A stretch of DNA of 64,000 bases from Micromonospora sp. WMMD1082 (GCF_029626175.1 NZ_JARUBM010000002.1:6775001-6839000); one strand, 5' to 3'. Positions 35,105 to 43,889 are shown, counted from the first letter of the stretch. Numbers and translations: made by a program. The notes: generated by a model not told the origin, from the sequence alone.

Positions 35105-35814
35105 CAGCCGGCCGCCCTGGTCGCGTCGGTCCAGGTCAGGTGCTCCCGGACCAGTGCGGAGAGGGCCGCCGGCTCCTCCAGTTGCAGCATGTGCGGACCG
35201 CGCAGCGCGACGAACCGGGACACCGGCAGCCGCTCGGCGATGCCGCGCAGGCCGTCCAGGGACGACGACTGGTCCTCGGTGCCGGCCACGACGGTGACCG
35301 GGCAGCCGATCGACGGCAGCTCGGCCCGCACGTCGTGACCACCGAGAGCCCGCCAGCCGGCGGCGAAGTCCTCCGCGCGGTCGGCCAGCAGGCGGCGCCG
35401 GGCGTACCCGACGCCGGGGTGGTCCGGCGCCGCCACGGCCGCCGGGGTGAACCAGCGGGCGAGGATGGACTCGGTCACCCCGACCATGCCGTCGGCCAGC
35501 ACCGCCGCCGCGCGCTCCGCCATCACCTCCGCGCGGGTGGCGGCGGAGGTGCAGGCCAGCACCAGCGAGCGGACCCGGTCCGGGTGGCGCAGCGCCAGGT
35601 GCATCCCGACGGCACCGCCCATGGAGAGCCCGACCGCGTCGATCGGGCCGGCCACCCGCGCCGCGACGTCGTCGGCCATCTCGGCGAGGCTGGTGCCCGG
35701 CCGGTCGGTCCGGCCGCCGTGGCCGAGCAGGTCCAGCGCGGTCGGCTCCGGCAGGTCCATGAACTGCCAGCAGTGGGCGTCGAGGCCGACCGGGTGCAGG
35801 AGTACGAGGGTCAC
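35104..35814 (-). CDS. Alpha/beta hydrolase, intact catalytic triad
   Basis: A protein of 236 residues: oxyanion region LLHPVGLD, nucleophile elbow GLSMGG (Ser64), Asp in GTEDQSSS, and His in GPHMLQLE. It resembles small 3-oxoadipate enol-lactonase or carboxylesterase proteins. It is the active-looking paralogue of the Ala66 protein at 32,469-33,176, and both keep the CW-x-F-x-DLP start. It lies between the MFS and FAH-family genes in cluster B. Confidence 0.88.
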   Translation of the reverse strand: MTLVLLHPVGLDAHCWQFMDLPEPTALDLLGHGGRTDRPGTSLAEMADDVAARVAGPIDAVGLSMGGAVGMHLALRHPDRVRSLVLACTSAATRAEVMAERAAAVLADGMVGVTESILARWFTPAAVAAPDHPGVGYARRRLLADRAEDFAAGWRALGGHDVRAELPSIGCPVTVVAGTEDQSSSLDGLRGIAERLPVSRFVALRGPHMLQLEEPAALSALVREHLTWTDATRAAG

Positions 35815-35845
35815 GAGCGCTCTCCTTCGGAGGGATCGGATGCGG

Positions 35846-37036
35846 TCAGCCGCTGTCGCGCTGCCGGGCCACGGCGAGGGCGACGGAACTCGTGGTGAGC
35901 AGTCCCGCCATCGCCACGAAGATGGCGGCCAGCCCGGCCACCCCGGCCAGGGCCCCGGCCGCGGCCGGGAGGAAGAACTGGGTGAACCGGTTGCCGGCGA
36001 GCCGCAGCCCGATCGCGTTGGCGAGCAGCCCGCCCGGGGCGATCTGGGCGATCCAGTGCATCGTCACCGGCACGCCGAGGCCGAGCCAGAAGCCGATCAC
36101 GGCCATCAGGGTCACCGCCGGTACGGCACCGGTCGGGACGAGGACGAACACCAGCAGCGCCGCCGCCGGCAGGCCGAGGCTCAGCAGCAGCACCCGCTGT
36201 CGTCCGAGCCGGACCAGCAGCGGCCCGGTGAAGATCCGGGCGGCGAAGGAGCCCAGCGCCCGCGCCGAGAGCAGCATCCCGACGAACTGGACCGACCAGC
36301 CGCGCGCGTTGCCGTAGGCCGGCAGATAGGTGATCAGGATGTCCGCGCTGGAGTTCAGCAGTGCGCTGCACACGATGGCGTGCCGCATCAGCGGCAGCCG
36401 CAGCACCGAGGCGAAGACGGCCCGGCGGGGCGGGTGTCCCGGACGGGCACCGGGCGCGGCGGGTGCCGGCGCCGGCATCGTCGCCGACACCACGCCGACC
36501 AGCAGCGCGGCGAGCACCGATCCGGCGAAGACGAGCTGACTGCCGGTGGTCGGCCCGCTGCCCGCACCGGCGAGACCCAGGCCGGGCGCCAGGCGGGTGG
36601 CCAGCACCGTCGCCGCCAACGGCCCGATGAACTGACCGGCCGAGGCCACCGCCGCGTAGACGCCGTACCCGCCGTCGGCGCCCCGGTTGCGGCGGGCCAG
36701 CAGCGACTGGCTGGCGATGATCACCATCGACTGGCCGAGCCCGACCGCCGCCTGGCTCAGCGCGAGCAGCACCACCGAGTCGGCGGCCAGGACCATGCCG
36801 CAGCCGGCCGCCATGACCAGGGCACCGGCGACGCTGACCCGCCGTTCCGCCCAGCGGTCCACCCAGGAGCCACCCAGCAGGCTGGCGACCATCGACAGCA
36901 GGCCGAACGCGGCGGCCACCAGCCCCAGGCCCAGCGGGTCCGCACCGAACTCCAGCGCCCGGTACGACACCATCGGCCGCAGCGCGGTCGTGCTCACCTG
37001 CTCCAGGAAGGTGATGAGGAGAATGCGCAGCAGCAT
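35846..37036 (-). CDS. MFS transporter
   Basis: A protein of 396 residues with about 12 hydrophobic helices and the MFS loop GGSWVDRWAERRVSV after helix 2. It is 9 bases after the LDH2 gene. Cluster B thus has an MFS carrier in addition to its dipeptide-type ABC importer. It may bring in a simpler pathway acid or export a product; nothing in the sequence shows the direction. Confidence 0.9.
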   Translation of the reverse strand: MLLRILLITFLEQVSTTALRPMVSYRALEFGADPLGLGLVAAAFGLLSMVASLLGGSWVDRWAERRVSVAGALVMAAGCGMVLAADSVVLLALSQAAVGLGQSMVIIASQSLLARRNRGADGGYGVYAAVASAGQFIGPLAATVLATRLAPGLGLAGAGSGPTTGSQLVFAGSVLAALLVGVVSATMPAPAPAAPGARPGHPPRRAVFASVLRLPLMRHAIVCSALLNSSADILITYLPAYGNARGWSVQFVGMLLSARALGSFAARIFTGPLLVRLGRQRVLLLSLGLPAAALLVFVLVPTGAVPAVTLMAVIGFWLGLGVPVTMHWIAQIAPGGLLANAIGLRLAGNRFTQFFLPAAAGALAGVAGLAAIFVAMAGLLTTSSVALAVARQRDSG

Positions 37037-37045
37037 CCAGCACGC

Positions 37046-38098
37046 CTACTCCCGGATCCACGGGGGCCCGGCGACAGCCAGCCGCCCGGCCAGTTCGTCA
37101 AGGTCCTCCGCCAGCCGTGGCCTGACCGCGACCCCCTCGGTCAGGCTCGCGGCGGCGCGGGCGGCCGAACCCTCGCCAGGCAGCCGGGGCGGCGGCTGGC
37201 CCTCGCCGGGCGGGACCGCCCGGACCTGCGCGACCAGGTCCGACACGTGGGCGTCGAAGCCGTCCGGACCGCCCAGGGCGGAGACGTCGAGGGCGAGGAA
37301 CAGGTGGCCCACCCCGCCCGCGAGGTGCCGGTGCGGGTCGGCGGCCAGCCCGAACGGCGACCCGGTCAGCGCACCGGCCAGGATCTCCAGCACCAGCGCG
37401 AGGCCATACCCCTTGTGCCCGCCGACCGGTGCGAGCAGGCCACCGTCGATGATCTCCCGGGGGTCCGTGCTGGGCCGCCCGTGCCGGTCGAATCCCCAGC
37501 CGGCCGGGACCGGCTCGCCCGCCTCGGCGGCCAGCCGGAGCCGGCCGATGGCGACCTGGCCGAGCGCGATGTCGAGCGCGATCGGTGGATCGGGGGCCGG
37601 CCGGGGCACCGCCAGGGAGAGCGGGTTGTTGCCGAGCACGGCCCGGGTGCCGCCGGGCGGCGCGATCCGGGCCTTCGCCGTCGACGTGCCGATCCCGATC
37701 ATGCCGGACCGGGCGATCCGCTCGGTGTAGAGCGCGGCGGCGCCGAAGTGGTGACTGGCGCGTACCCCGACGACACCGACGCCGTACCGGGTGGCGAGCC
37801 GGACCGCCTCCTCGACCGCCAGGACCGACGGTCGGAACCCGTATCCGCCGTCGGCGTCCACCAGCGCGGTCGCCCCCCGCCCGCCGATCAGCCGGACGTC
37901 GGGGGTGCGGTTGATCTCCCCGGCGGAGATGCTGCGGACGTACTGCGGCAGTCGCGTGATGCCGTGGCTGGTCACACCACGGGCGGTGGCGTCGGCCAGG
38001 CCCTCGGCGGTGGCCCGCGCGTCCTGCTCGGCGAGGCCGGCCGCGCGCAGCAGCGCGGCGGCGAAGCGGGTCAGGTCCGGGTGGGTGATCCGCGGCAC
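37046..38098 (-). CDS. LDH2/malate dehydrogenase-family oxidoreductase
   Basis: An NAD(P)-dependent dehydrogenase of 350 residues from the family of ComC sulfolactate, ureidoglycolate and 2,3-diketogulonate dehydrogenases. Motifs: VTSHGITRLPQYV, VRASHHFGAAALYT, NNPLSLAVP and GGHKGYGLAL. The GTG at 38,098 is chosen over upstream in-frame starts because CAGGAGGAGA lies just before it. It oxidises a 2-hydroxy acid (or reduces a 2-oxo acid). It follows the tartrate-dehydratase gene by 71 bases, which suggests a 2-hydroxy-dicarboxylate. Confidence 0.9.
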   Translation of the reverse strand: MPRITHPDLTRFAAALLRAAGLAEQDARATAEGLADATARGVTSHGITRLPQYVRSISAGEINRTPDVRLIGGRGATALVDADGGYGFRPSVLAVEEAVRLATRYGVGVVGVRASHHFGAAALYTERIARSGMIGIGTSTAKARIAPPGGTRAVLGNNPLSLAVPRPAPDPPIALDIALGQVAIGRLRLAAEAGEPVPAGWGFDRHGRPSTDPREIIDGGLLAPVGGHKGYGLALVLEILAGALTGSPFGLAADPHRHLAGGVGHLFLALDVSALGGPDGFDAHVSDLVAQVRAVPPGEGQPPPRLPGEGSAARAAASLTEGVAVRPRLAEDLDELAGRLAVAGPPWIRE

Positions 38099-38169
38099 GG
38101 GTGTCTCCTCCTGTCGACGGGTGCGCCGGTCCGGCCGGCGGCCGGTCGGGCGAGGCGTGCGGCGCGGGC

Positions 38170-39333
38170 TCAACGCAGCCGTTCGCGCAGCAGGGCGTGC
38201 AGGTCGGCCTTTGTCTCCAGGCCGATCCCCGGGGCGTCGGGCAGCCGGACGTACCCGTCGACCACCTCGATGCCATCGGCGAAGCCGTTGAAGGGCGGGA
38301 ACAGGTCCGGGTAGCTCTCGTTGCCGCCCAGGCCGAGCCCGGCCGCGATGTTCAGCGACATCTGGTGCCCGCCGTGCGGCAGGAACCGCCGCCGCGACCA
38401 GCCCCGCTCGCCCGCCTCGGCCAGGATCCGCCGGTACTCGACCAGCCCGTAGCTGAGCGCGCAGTCGAACTGCAACACGTCGGTGGCCGGCCGCAGCCCG
38501 CCGTACCGCAGCAGGTTGCGCGCGTCGGCCAGGGAGAAGAGGTTCTCGCCGGTCGCCAGCGCCCCCGGATAGCGCTCGGCCAGCCGGGCGTTGAGTTCAT
38601 AGTCCAGCGGGTCGCCGGCCTCCTCGTACCAGGCCAGCCCGTACGGGGCCAGAGCGTCGCCGTAGGCGAGCGCGGTCTCCAGGTCGAACCGGCCGTTGGC
38701 GTCGACGGCGAGCCGGTCGCCGGAGCCGACCACCGCCAGCACCGCCTCGATCCGGCGCAGGTCCTCGGTCAGGCTCGCCCCGCCGATCTTCATCTTCACC
38801 ATGGAGTAGCCGAGGTCCAGATAGCGGCGCATCTCGTCGCGCAGCCCGCCCAGCCCGGCCCCGGGCTGGTAGTAGCCGCCGGCCGCGTAGACGAAGACCG
38901 ACTCGTCCGCCGTACCGTCGCGGAACCGGTCGGCCAGCAGCGACCAGAGCGGGCGGTCCGCGAGCTTCGCCGCGAGGTCCCACAGCGCCATGTCCAGCAC
39001 GCCGACCGCGACCGCCCGCTCGCCGTGCCCGCCGGGCTTCTCGTCGCGCATCAGCACCGGCCAGGCGCGCACCGGGTCGAGCCGCCCCGCGTCGTCGAGC
39101 AACTCGCCGGGCTCGGCGCCGAGCAGGCGCGGGACGAAACGTTCCCGCAGCAGTCCGCCGACGCCGTACCGGCCGTTGGAGTTGAAGCCGTAGCCGACCA
39201 GCGGCGCCCCGTCGCGCTCGACGTCGCAGACGACGGCGACGACCGAGGCGGTCATCGCGGCGAACGAGATGTAGGCGTTGGCGATGCCGGACCGGATCGG
39301 CACGGTCGCCTCGCGGACCTCCACGATTCTCAT
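38170..39333 (-). CDS. tarD: D(-)-tartrate dehydratase-like enolase-superfamily enzyme
   Basis: A protein of 387 residues that matches, from memory, Bradyrhizobium D-tartrate dehydratase (TarD) over its whole length: GFNSNGRYG, NEKPGGHGERSVAVG-like loop (here DEKPGGHGERAVAVG), YAAGGYY, VKMKIGG with the KxK base, metal ligands in VDANGRF, WYEE and ATGENLFS, and catalytic His in PHGGHQMSLNIAAG. TarD dehydrates D-tartrate to oxaloacetate. A closely related dihydroxy acid is possible. It lies between the dppB-like permease and LDH2 genes. Confidence 0.88.
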   Translation of the reverse strand: MRIVEVREATVPIRSGIANAYISFAAMTASVVAVVCDVERDGAPLVGYGFNSNGRYGVGGLLRERFVPRLLGAEPGELLDDAGRLDPVRAWPVLMRDEKPGGHGERAVAVGVLDMALWDLAAKLADRPLWSLLADRFRDGTADESVFVYAAGGYYQPGAGLGGLRDEMRRYLDLGYSMVKMKIGGASLTEDLRRIEAVLAVVGSGDRLAVDANGRFDLETALAYGDALAPYGLAWYEEAGDPLDYELNARLAERYPGALATGENLFSLADARNLLRYGGLRPATDVLQFDCALSYGLVEYRRILAEAGERGWSRRRFLPHGGHQMSLNIAAGLGLGGNESYPDLFPPFNGFADGIEVVDGYVRLPDAPGIGLETKADLHALLRERLR

Positions 39334-39343
39334 GACGGTCTCC

Positions 39344-40261
39344 TCACTGGCGGCGCACCCGGGGGTCGATGGCGGCGTACGAGAGGTCGACCAGCAGGTT
39401 GACCACGATGACGAGCACCGCCACGACCACCACCGTGGACTGGATCAGCGGCAGGTCCCGCTGCTGGATCGCGCCGATGAACAGGCTGCCGATGCCGGGC
39501 CAGCCGAAGACGGTCTCCACCACGACCGCGCCGTTGAGCAGCGACACGGCTTCCGCGCCGGCCACCGTGACGACCGCGATCGCGGAGTTGCGCAGGCCGT
39601 GCCGGTAGACGATCGCGGTCTCCGGAAGGCCCTTGGCCCGCGCGGTCACCGGGTACTGCTTGCCCATCTCGTCGATGAGCGCCGAGCGGGCGACCTGGGC
39701 CACCCGGCCCATCGGACGCATCATCAGCGTCAACGCCGGCAGCACCAGGTAGGCGGCGCCGCCGTAGCCGGAGGTGGGAAACCAGCGCAGGTGGATCGCG
39801 AAGCCCAGGATCAGCATCAGGCCGAGCCAGAAGTCGGCGATGGAGACCCCGGCCAGCGACACGGTGGTGATCCCCCGGTCGAGCGTGGAGCCGGGCCGGC
39901 GGGCGGAGAACACCCCGAGCGCGACGGCCAGCGGCAGCGCCACGGCCAGCGTCACGGCGGTGAGCAGCAGGGTGGCGGGCACCCGCTGGAGACTGATCTC
40001 CAGCGCCGGGGCGGACTGCCACAGCGAGTCGCCGAAGTCCCCGCGCAGCCAGTCCGCGGCGGTGCGGGCGAAGCGGACGTGGATCGGGTCGTCGAGCCCC
40101 AGCCGGGCGCTGAGCGCGGCGACGTCGGCCTCCGACGCCTCCACCGGCAGCATCAGCCGGGCCGGGTTGCCGATGGCGCTGGAGATGCCGAAGACCGCGA
40201 CCAGCACACCGAACAGCACGAACAGCGAGAAGACCAGCCGCTTGAGCACGTAACGCAGCAC
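39344..40261 (-). CDS. Dipeptide-type ABC importer permease (DppB-like)
   Basis: A protein of 305 residues with about six helices. The N-terminus LRYVLKRLVFSLFVLFGVLV and the end ETVFGWPGIGSLFIGAIQQR are typical of DppB/OppB; the ATPase-contact loop is TARAKGLPETAIVYRHGLRN. It works with the DppC-like permease at 42,922-43,833, though three enzyme genes separate them. It begins one base after the stop of the dehydrogenase gene. Confidence 0.93.
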   Translation of the reverse strand: MLRYVLKRLVFSLFVLFGVLVAVFGISSAIGNPARLMLPVEASEADVAALSARLGLDDPIHVRFARTAADWLRGDFGDSLWQSAPALEISLQRVPATLLLTAVTLAVALPLAVALGVFSARRPGSTLDRGITTVSLAGVSIADFWLGLMLILGFAIHLRWFPTSGYGGAAYLVLPALTLMMRPMGRVAQVARSALIDEMGKQYPVTARAKGLPETAIVYRHGLRNSAIAVVTVAGAEAVSLLNGAVVVETVFGWPGIGSLFIGAIQQRDLPLIQSTVVVVAVLVIVVNLLVDLSYAAIDPRVRRQ

Positions 40262-40262
40262 G

Positions 40263-41459
40263 TCAATCCCCCCGGTCCGGGCCGGTCGCGCCGGCCGGCG
40301 GCGGCGGACCGGCCAGCGCCGTCGGTGCGGCGGCGGGCGTGGCGAGAGCGGCCACCACCGCCTGGGTCACCTCGCTGGTGGTGGCCACGCCGCCGAGGTC
40401 GGGGGTACGCGTCGCCGGGTCGGGGTCGGTCAGCACCCGGCCGAGCGCGGCGCGCACCGCCGCCGCCGGGTCGGGGTGCCCGAGGTGGTCGAGCATCATC
40501 GCCCCGGTCCAGATCTGGCCGATCGGGTTGGCGACGCCCTGGCCCGCGATGTCCGGCGCCGAGCCGTGCACCGGCTCGAACATCGACGGGTACTCCCGCT
40601 CGGGGTTGATGTTCGCCGCCGGGGCGATGCCGATGCTGCCGGCGACCGCCGCGCCGAGGTCGGAGAGGATGTCGCCGAAGAGGTTGCTCCCGACGATGAC
40701 GTCGAAGTACGCGGGCCGCTGCACCAGGTACGCCGAGAGCGCGTCGATGTGGTACTCGTCGGTGCGTACGTCCGGGTAGCGTTCGGCCATCCGGGCGAAC
40801 CGCTCGTCCCAGAACGGCATCGTGTGCACGATCCCGTTCGACTTGGTCGCGGAGGTCACGTGCCGCGACCCGTGCTCCCGGGCCAACTCGAAGGCGTAGC
40901 GCAGCACCCGGTCCACGCCACGGGCGGTGAAGATCGACTCCTGCACCGCCAGTTCCTCGTCGGTGCCACCGTGCAGCCTCCCGCCGACCTGGGAATACTC
41001 GCCCTCGTTGTTCTCCCGGACGATGACGAAGTCGACGTCGGCGGGGCCCACGCCGGCCAGCGGCGAGACGATCCCGGGCAGGAGCTGGACGGGACGCAGG
41101 TTGACGTACTGCCGGAAGTGCCGCCGGATCGGGATGAGCAGGCCCCAGAGCGAGACGTGGTCCGGCACGGTGGGCCAGCCCACGGCGCCGAGGAAGATGG
41201 CGTCGAACCCGGCCAGCCGGTCCAGCCCGTCGGCCGGCATCATCGCACCGGTGCGCGCGTAGCGGGCGCAGTTCCAGTCGAACTCGGTCCACTCGAACTC
41301 GACCCCGGCGTCGGCACCGGCCGCGTCGAGTACGGTGACGGCCGCCGCCACCACCTCCCCGCCGATGCCGTCGCCCGGGATGACCGCGATGCGGTGGCGG
41401 GTGGTGCCCGACGACCCGTTCGGGGCCGGGACCCGCACGTACGGGGTGCGGGCCGTCAC
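40263..41459 (-). CDS. Tartrate/D-malate dehydrogenase-like enzyme
   Basis: A protein of 398 residues in the isocitrate/isopropylmalate dehydrogenase family. Key segments: IAVIPGDGIGGEVV, AIFLGAVGWPTVPDHVSLWG, VRENNEGEYSQVGGRLHGGT and GSNLFGDILSDLGAAVAGS. The tartrate/D-malate type is indicated by FDWNCARYARTG and PDHVSLWG. Such enzymes oxidise and decarboxylate D-malate or tartrate to pyruvate or glycerate. GTG 41,459 overlaps the upstream stop (GTGA). With the tartrate dehydratase it suggests that cluster B ends in C4 hydroxyacids. Confidence 0.9.
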   Translation of the reverse strand: MTARTPYVRVPAPNGSSGTTRHRIAVIPGDGIGGEVVAAAVTVLDAAGADAGVEFEWTEFDWNCARYARTGAMMPADGLDRLAGFDAIFLGAVGWPTVPDHVSLWGLLIPIRRHFRQYVNLRPVQLLPGIVSPLAGVGPADVDFVIVRENNEGEYSQVGGRLHGGTDEELAVQESIFTARGVDRVLRYAFELAREHGSRHVTSATKSNGIVHTMPFWDERFARMAERYPDVRTDEYHIDALSAYLVQRPAYFDVIVGSNLFGDILSDLGAAVAGSIGIAPAANINPEREYPSMFEPVHGSAPDIAGQGVANPIGQIWTGAMMLDHLGHPDPAAAVRAALGRVLTDPDPATRTPDLGGVATTSEVTQAVVAALATPAAAPTALAGPPPPAGATGPDRGD

Positions 41460-41815
41460 AGCTCGCCCGCCGGTCGGCGCCGCGGGACGAACCCGGGGGG
41501 CAGGTGCGGGGTGATGTCGCGGTAGACGTTGCGGGTGATCGCGACGTGCTTGCGCACCTCGGCGGTCCACGGCGAGGGTGGCTCGGAGAGCGCCAGGTAG
41601 GGCTCGCTCTGGAGTACCTCGGGGCTGGCGAGGTCGTACAGGGCCAGGTACTTGGGCTGGCCGGTCACCGCGACGAAACGGCGCCCGCCCAGGAAGCCCG
41701 GCACGCTCAGCCGCTCGGCGAAGTGCTCCTCGGTGTACCAGCGGTTCAGCTTCTCCTCGAAGGCCGGCTCCGGTTCCATCATCACCAGAAGCAGGCCGCT
41801 GCCGTACTGACTCAT
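41456..41815 (-). CDS. Small dimeric alpha-beta-barrel-like protein
   Basis: A protein of 119 residues. The pattern FEEKLNRWYTEEHFAERLSV, then GFLGGRRFVAVTGQPKYLALYD, is that of small ferredoxin-like (ABM/EthD-type) proteins, which often accompany ring-modifying enzymes as isomerases, monooxygenases or binding proteins. There is no cofactor motif. It overlaps the tartrate/malate dehydrogenase gene by 4 bases and is 42 bases after the M29-type gene. Confidence 0.75.
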   Translation of the reverse strand: MSQYGSGLLLVMMEPEPAFEEKLNRWYTEEHFAERLSVPGFLGGRRFVAVTGQPKYLALYDLASPEVLQSEPYLALSEPPSPWTAEVRKHVAITRNVYRDITPHLPPGFVPRRRPAGEL

Positions 41816-41857
41816 CCTTCTGCTCTCCCTTGCTGCCGGTGGCGGTCGACTGGTCGG

Positions 41858-42895
41858 TCAGAGTTCCCGGTCGAGGGGGACCAGGAAGCGGCCGTTGTCG
41901 ATCCGCTTCTCCCCGTCGACGTAGAGCGTCGGTTGCAGCACGACGCCGTCCATGTGCAGGTTGCTGTGCACCGTGCCGCCGACGTCGGAGTTGGTGCCGA
42001 GGCCGAAGTGCATCGCCCCGAGGATGTTCTTGTCCTCCCGCTGGCTGCCGACGATCCGGGCCCGCCGGTTCAACCCGACCGAAGCCTCGGTGGGGAACTG
42101 GTACGCGTTGTCGTCGCCGTAGTTCTCCAGGTGGTCGCGGAGCCGCTTGGCGTCCGAGCCGCCGGTGACGTCGACGATCCGGCCCTCGCGGACCTTGAGC
42201 GTGATCGGATGGTCGATCCGGCCGAGGTGGTGCATGGTCAGGTCGATGACGAAGGTGCCCTCGCCGGTGCCCTCCAGCGGCGGCACGTTGAACTCGCCGG
42301 TCGGGAAGAGGCAGGCGTACATCGGGCTGCCCTCGCGCCCCTCCTCGGTGCGCCGGTACGCCTTGAACGGGTCCCAGTCGGCCGGGCGCAGCGGCGGCAC
42401 GAAGATCCGCCCGGCCACCCCGTACGTCATGTCGGTGCCGAACTCGGAGGTCACCCGGACCTCCTTGGCGTCCTCGCCGAAGACGTTGAGCGCGGTGTAG
42501 TGCTTCATCCGCGAGATCTCGTGGTAGTCCTCGGTGGCGGCGCCGTACTGGAACATCTCCAGGGTGACCTTGCCGTCCATGCAGATGGTGGGCACACCCG
42601 CCGCCATCGAGGCCATGGAGGCCGGCGAGTGCAGCATGGCGGTGGAGGCGAGCAGGACGTTGACGTCGGCCTTCAGCATGGCGGCGGCGACGGCGGCCGG
42701 CGGGTCGTAGTAGTCGGCCGGACGCGGGTCGAACATCGCCAGCGTCGGCTCGGCGCCGATGTCGGCGACGATGGTCAGCGACGCCTGCCAGACCCGGGGG
42801 TCCTGGGCGGTGTCGGTCAGCACGAGCACCTGGTCGCCCGCCTTCACGTTGGCGGTGAACGGCCGGCGCAGGTACTTCAGCGTGCCAGTGATCAC
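41858..42895 (-). CDS. M29 aminopeptidase / NicX superfamily metalloenzyme
   Basis: A protein of 345 residues from a GTG with AAGGAG upstream. The M29 metal ligand set can be followed: PTGE (Glu201), TEASVGLN (Glu270), MHFGLGTN (His296), NLHMDG (His314, Asp316). 2,5-Dihydroxypyridine dioxygenase NicX shares the fold and the final HxD but lost PTGE and has His in place of the TEA Glu. So this protein may be a peptidase- or amidase-like hydrolase or a diverged ring-cleaving enzyme. It lies between the permease gene and the small ABM-like gene. Confidence 0.8.
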   Translation of the reverse strand: MITGTLKYLRRPFTANVKAGDQVLVLTDTAQDPRVWQASLTIVADIGAEPTLAMFDPRPADYYDPPAAVAAAMLKADVNVLLASTAMLHSPASMASMAAGVPTICMDGKVTLEMFQYGAATEDYHEISRMKHYTALNVFGEDAKEVRVTSEFGTDMTYGVAGRIFVPPLRPADWDPFKAYRRTEEGREGSPMYACLFPTGEFNVPPLEGTGEGTFVIDLTMHHLGRIDHPITLKVREGRIVDVTGGSDAKRLRDHLENYGDDNAYQFPTEASVGLNRRARIVGSQREDKNILGAMHFGLGTNSDVGGTVHSNLHMDGVVLQPTLYVDGEKRIDNGRFLVPLDREL

Positions 42896-42921
42896 GATGT
42901 CTCCTTGGTGGTGCGAAGGGG

Positions 42922-43833
42922 TCATTTCTGTGGGCCGGACCGCTCCCGCATCCAGTTGGCGAGGATGTTCAGGCTCAGCGCGGTGAAGAGGATGGCGAGG
43001 CCGGGGAACATGATCAGCCACCAGGCGTTACGCAGGTACTCGCGTCCCTCGGAGAGCATCTGCCCCCAGGACGTGTCCGGTGGTTGGATGCCGAGGCCGA
43101 GGAAGCTCAGCGACGACTCGGTGAGCAGCACGGTGGCGACTTCGAGGGTGGCGAGGACCAGGATCGGCGAGAGCAGGTTCGGCAGCATGTGCCGGAAGAT
43201 CACCCGCAGGTCCCGGGCACCGATCGCGTGCGCCGCCTCGACATAGAGCTGCTCGCGCAGCGTCAGCATGAGTCCCCGGGTGAGTCGGGTGTAGACCATC
43301 CACCGGATCACCGCCAGGACCAGGATGACGTTGAGGAAGCTGCCGCCCAGGACGTAGAGCACCAGCAGGGCGATGAGCAGCGACGGGATGCTCATCTGCA
43401 GGTCGACGAAGCGCATCACCACCTCGTCGGTCCGGCCCCGGTAGTGCCCGGCGACCAGGCCGACCGCGACGCCGACCACGCCGGAGAGCAGGACGCTGGC
43501 CAACCCGACCGCCAGGGTCACCCGGGCGCCGAGGATGATCCGGCTCAGCACGTCCCGCCCGAGGGCGTCGGTGCCGAGCAGGTGCGGCAGGCCACCGTCG
43601 GCGGCGGCGGTGCCCGGCGGCAGGTTCCGCATCGACAGGTCGATCAGGTGCGGGTCGTGCGGGCTGACCAGCGGGCCGAACACGGCCCCGATCGAGAGCA
43701 GGAGCAGGAACAGCGCCGCCGCCGCGGCCAGCTTCTGACCGGCCAGCCGACGCCACGGGGGCACCCGTACGGCAGCCGACAGGTCGGCCGCCGCGGCCAC
43801 CGGACCGGGCCGGGGGGCATCGAGGGTGGCCAT
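42922..43833 (-). CDS. Dipeptide-type ABC importer permease (DppC-like)
   Basis: A protein of 303 residues with six helices. The periplasmic-side motif HLLGTDALGRDVLSRIILGA and the ATPase-contact loop EAAHAIGARDLRVIFRHMLP are diagnostic of DppC/OppC. It is 56 bases after the binding-protein gene in the same operon and pairs with the DppB-like permease further downstream. Confidence 0.94.
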   Translation of the reverse strand: MATLDAPRPGPVAAAADLSAAVRVPPWRRLAGQKLAAAAALFLLLLSIGAVFGPLVSPHDPHLIDLSMRNLPPGTAAADGGLPHLLGTDALGRDVLSRIILGARVTLAVGLASVLLSGVVGVAVGLVAGHYRGRTDEVVMRFVDLQMSIPSLLIALLVLYVLGGSFLNVILVLAVIRWMVYTRLTRGLMLTLREQLYVEAAHAIGARDLRVIFRHMLPNLLSPILVLATLEVATVLLTESSLSFLGLGIQPPDTSWGQMLSEGREYLRNAWWLIMFPGLAILFTALSLNILANWMRERSGPQK

Positions 43834-43889
43834 CGTTCTCCTTCCACAGGCGGGGCGGGTGCCCGGACGGTGCCGGGCACCCGACGTCC

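Noticed and set aside
35447..38314. Rightward open frame of 955 codons across the cluster B transporter and dehydrogenase genes
   Set aside because: It is a low-complexity, Arg/Gly/Gln/His-rich shadow of well-supported leftward genes; high GC leaves few stops on the other strand.
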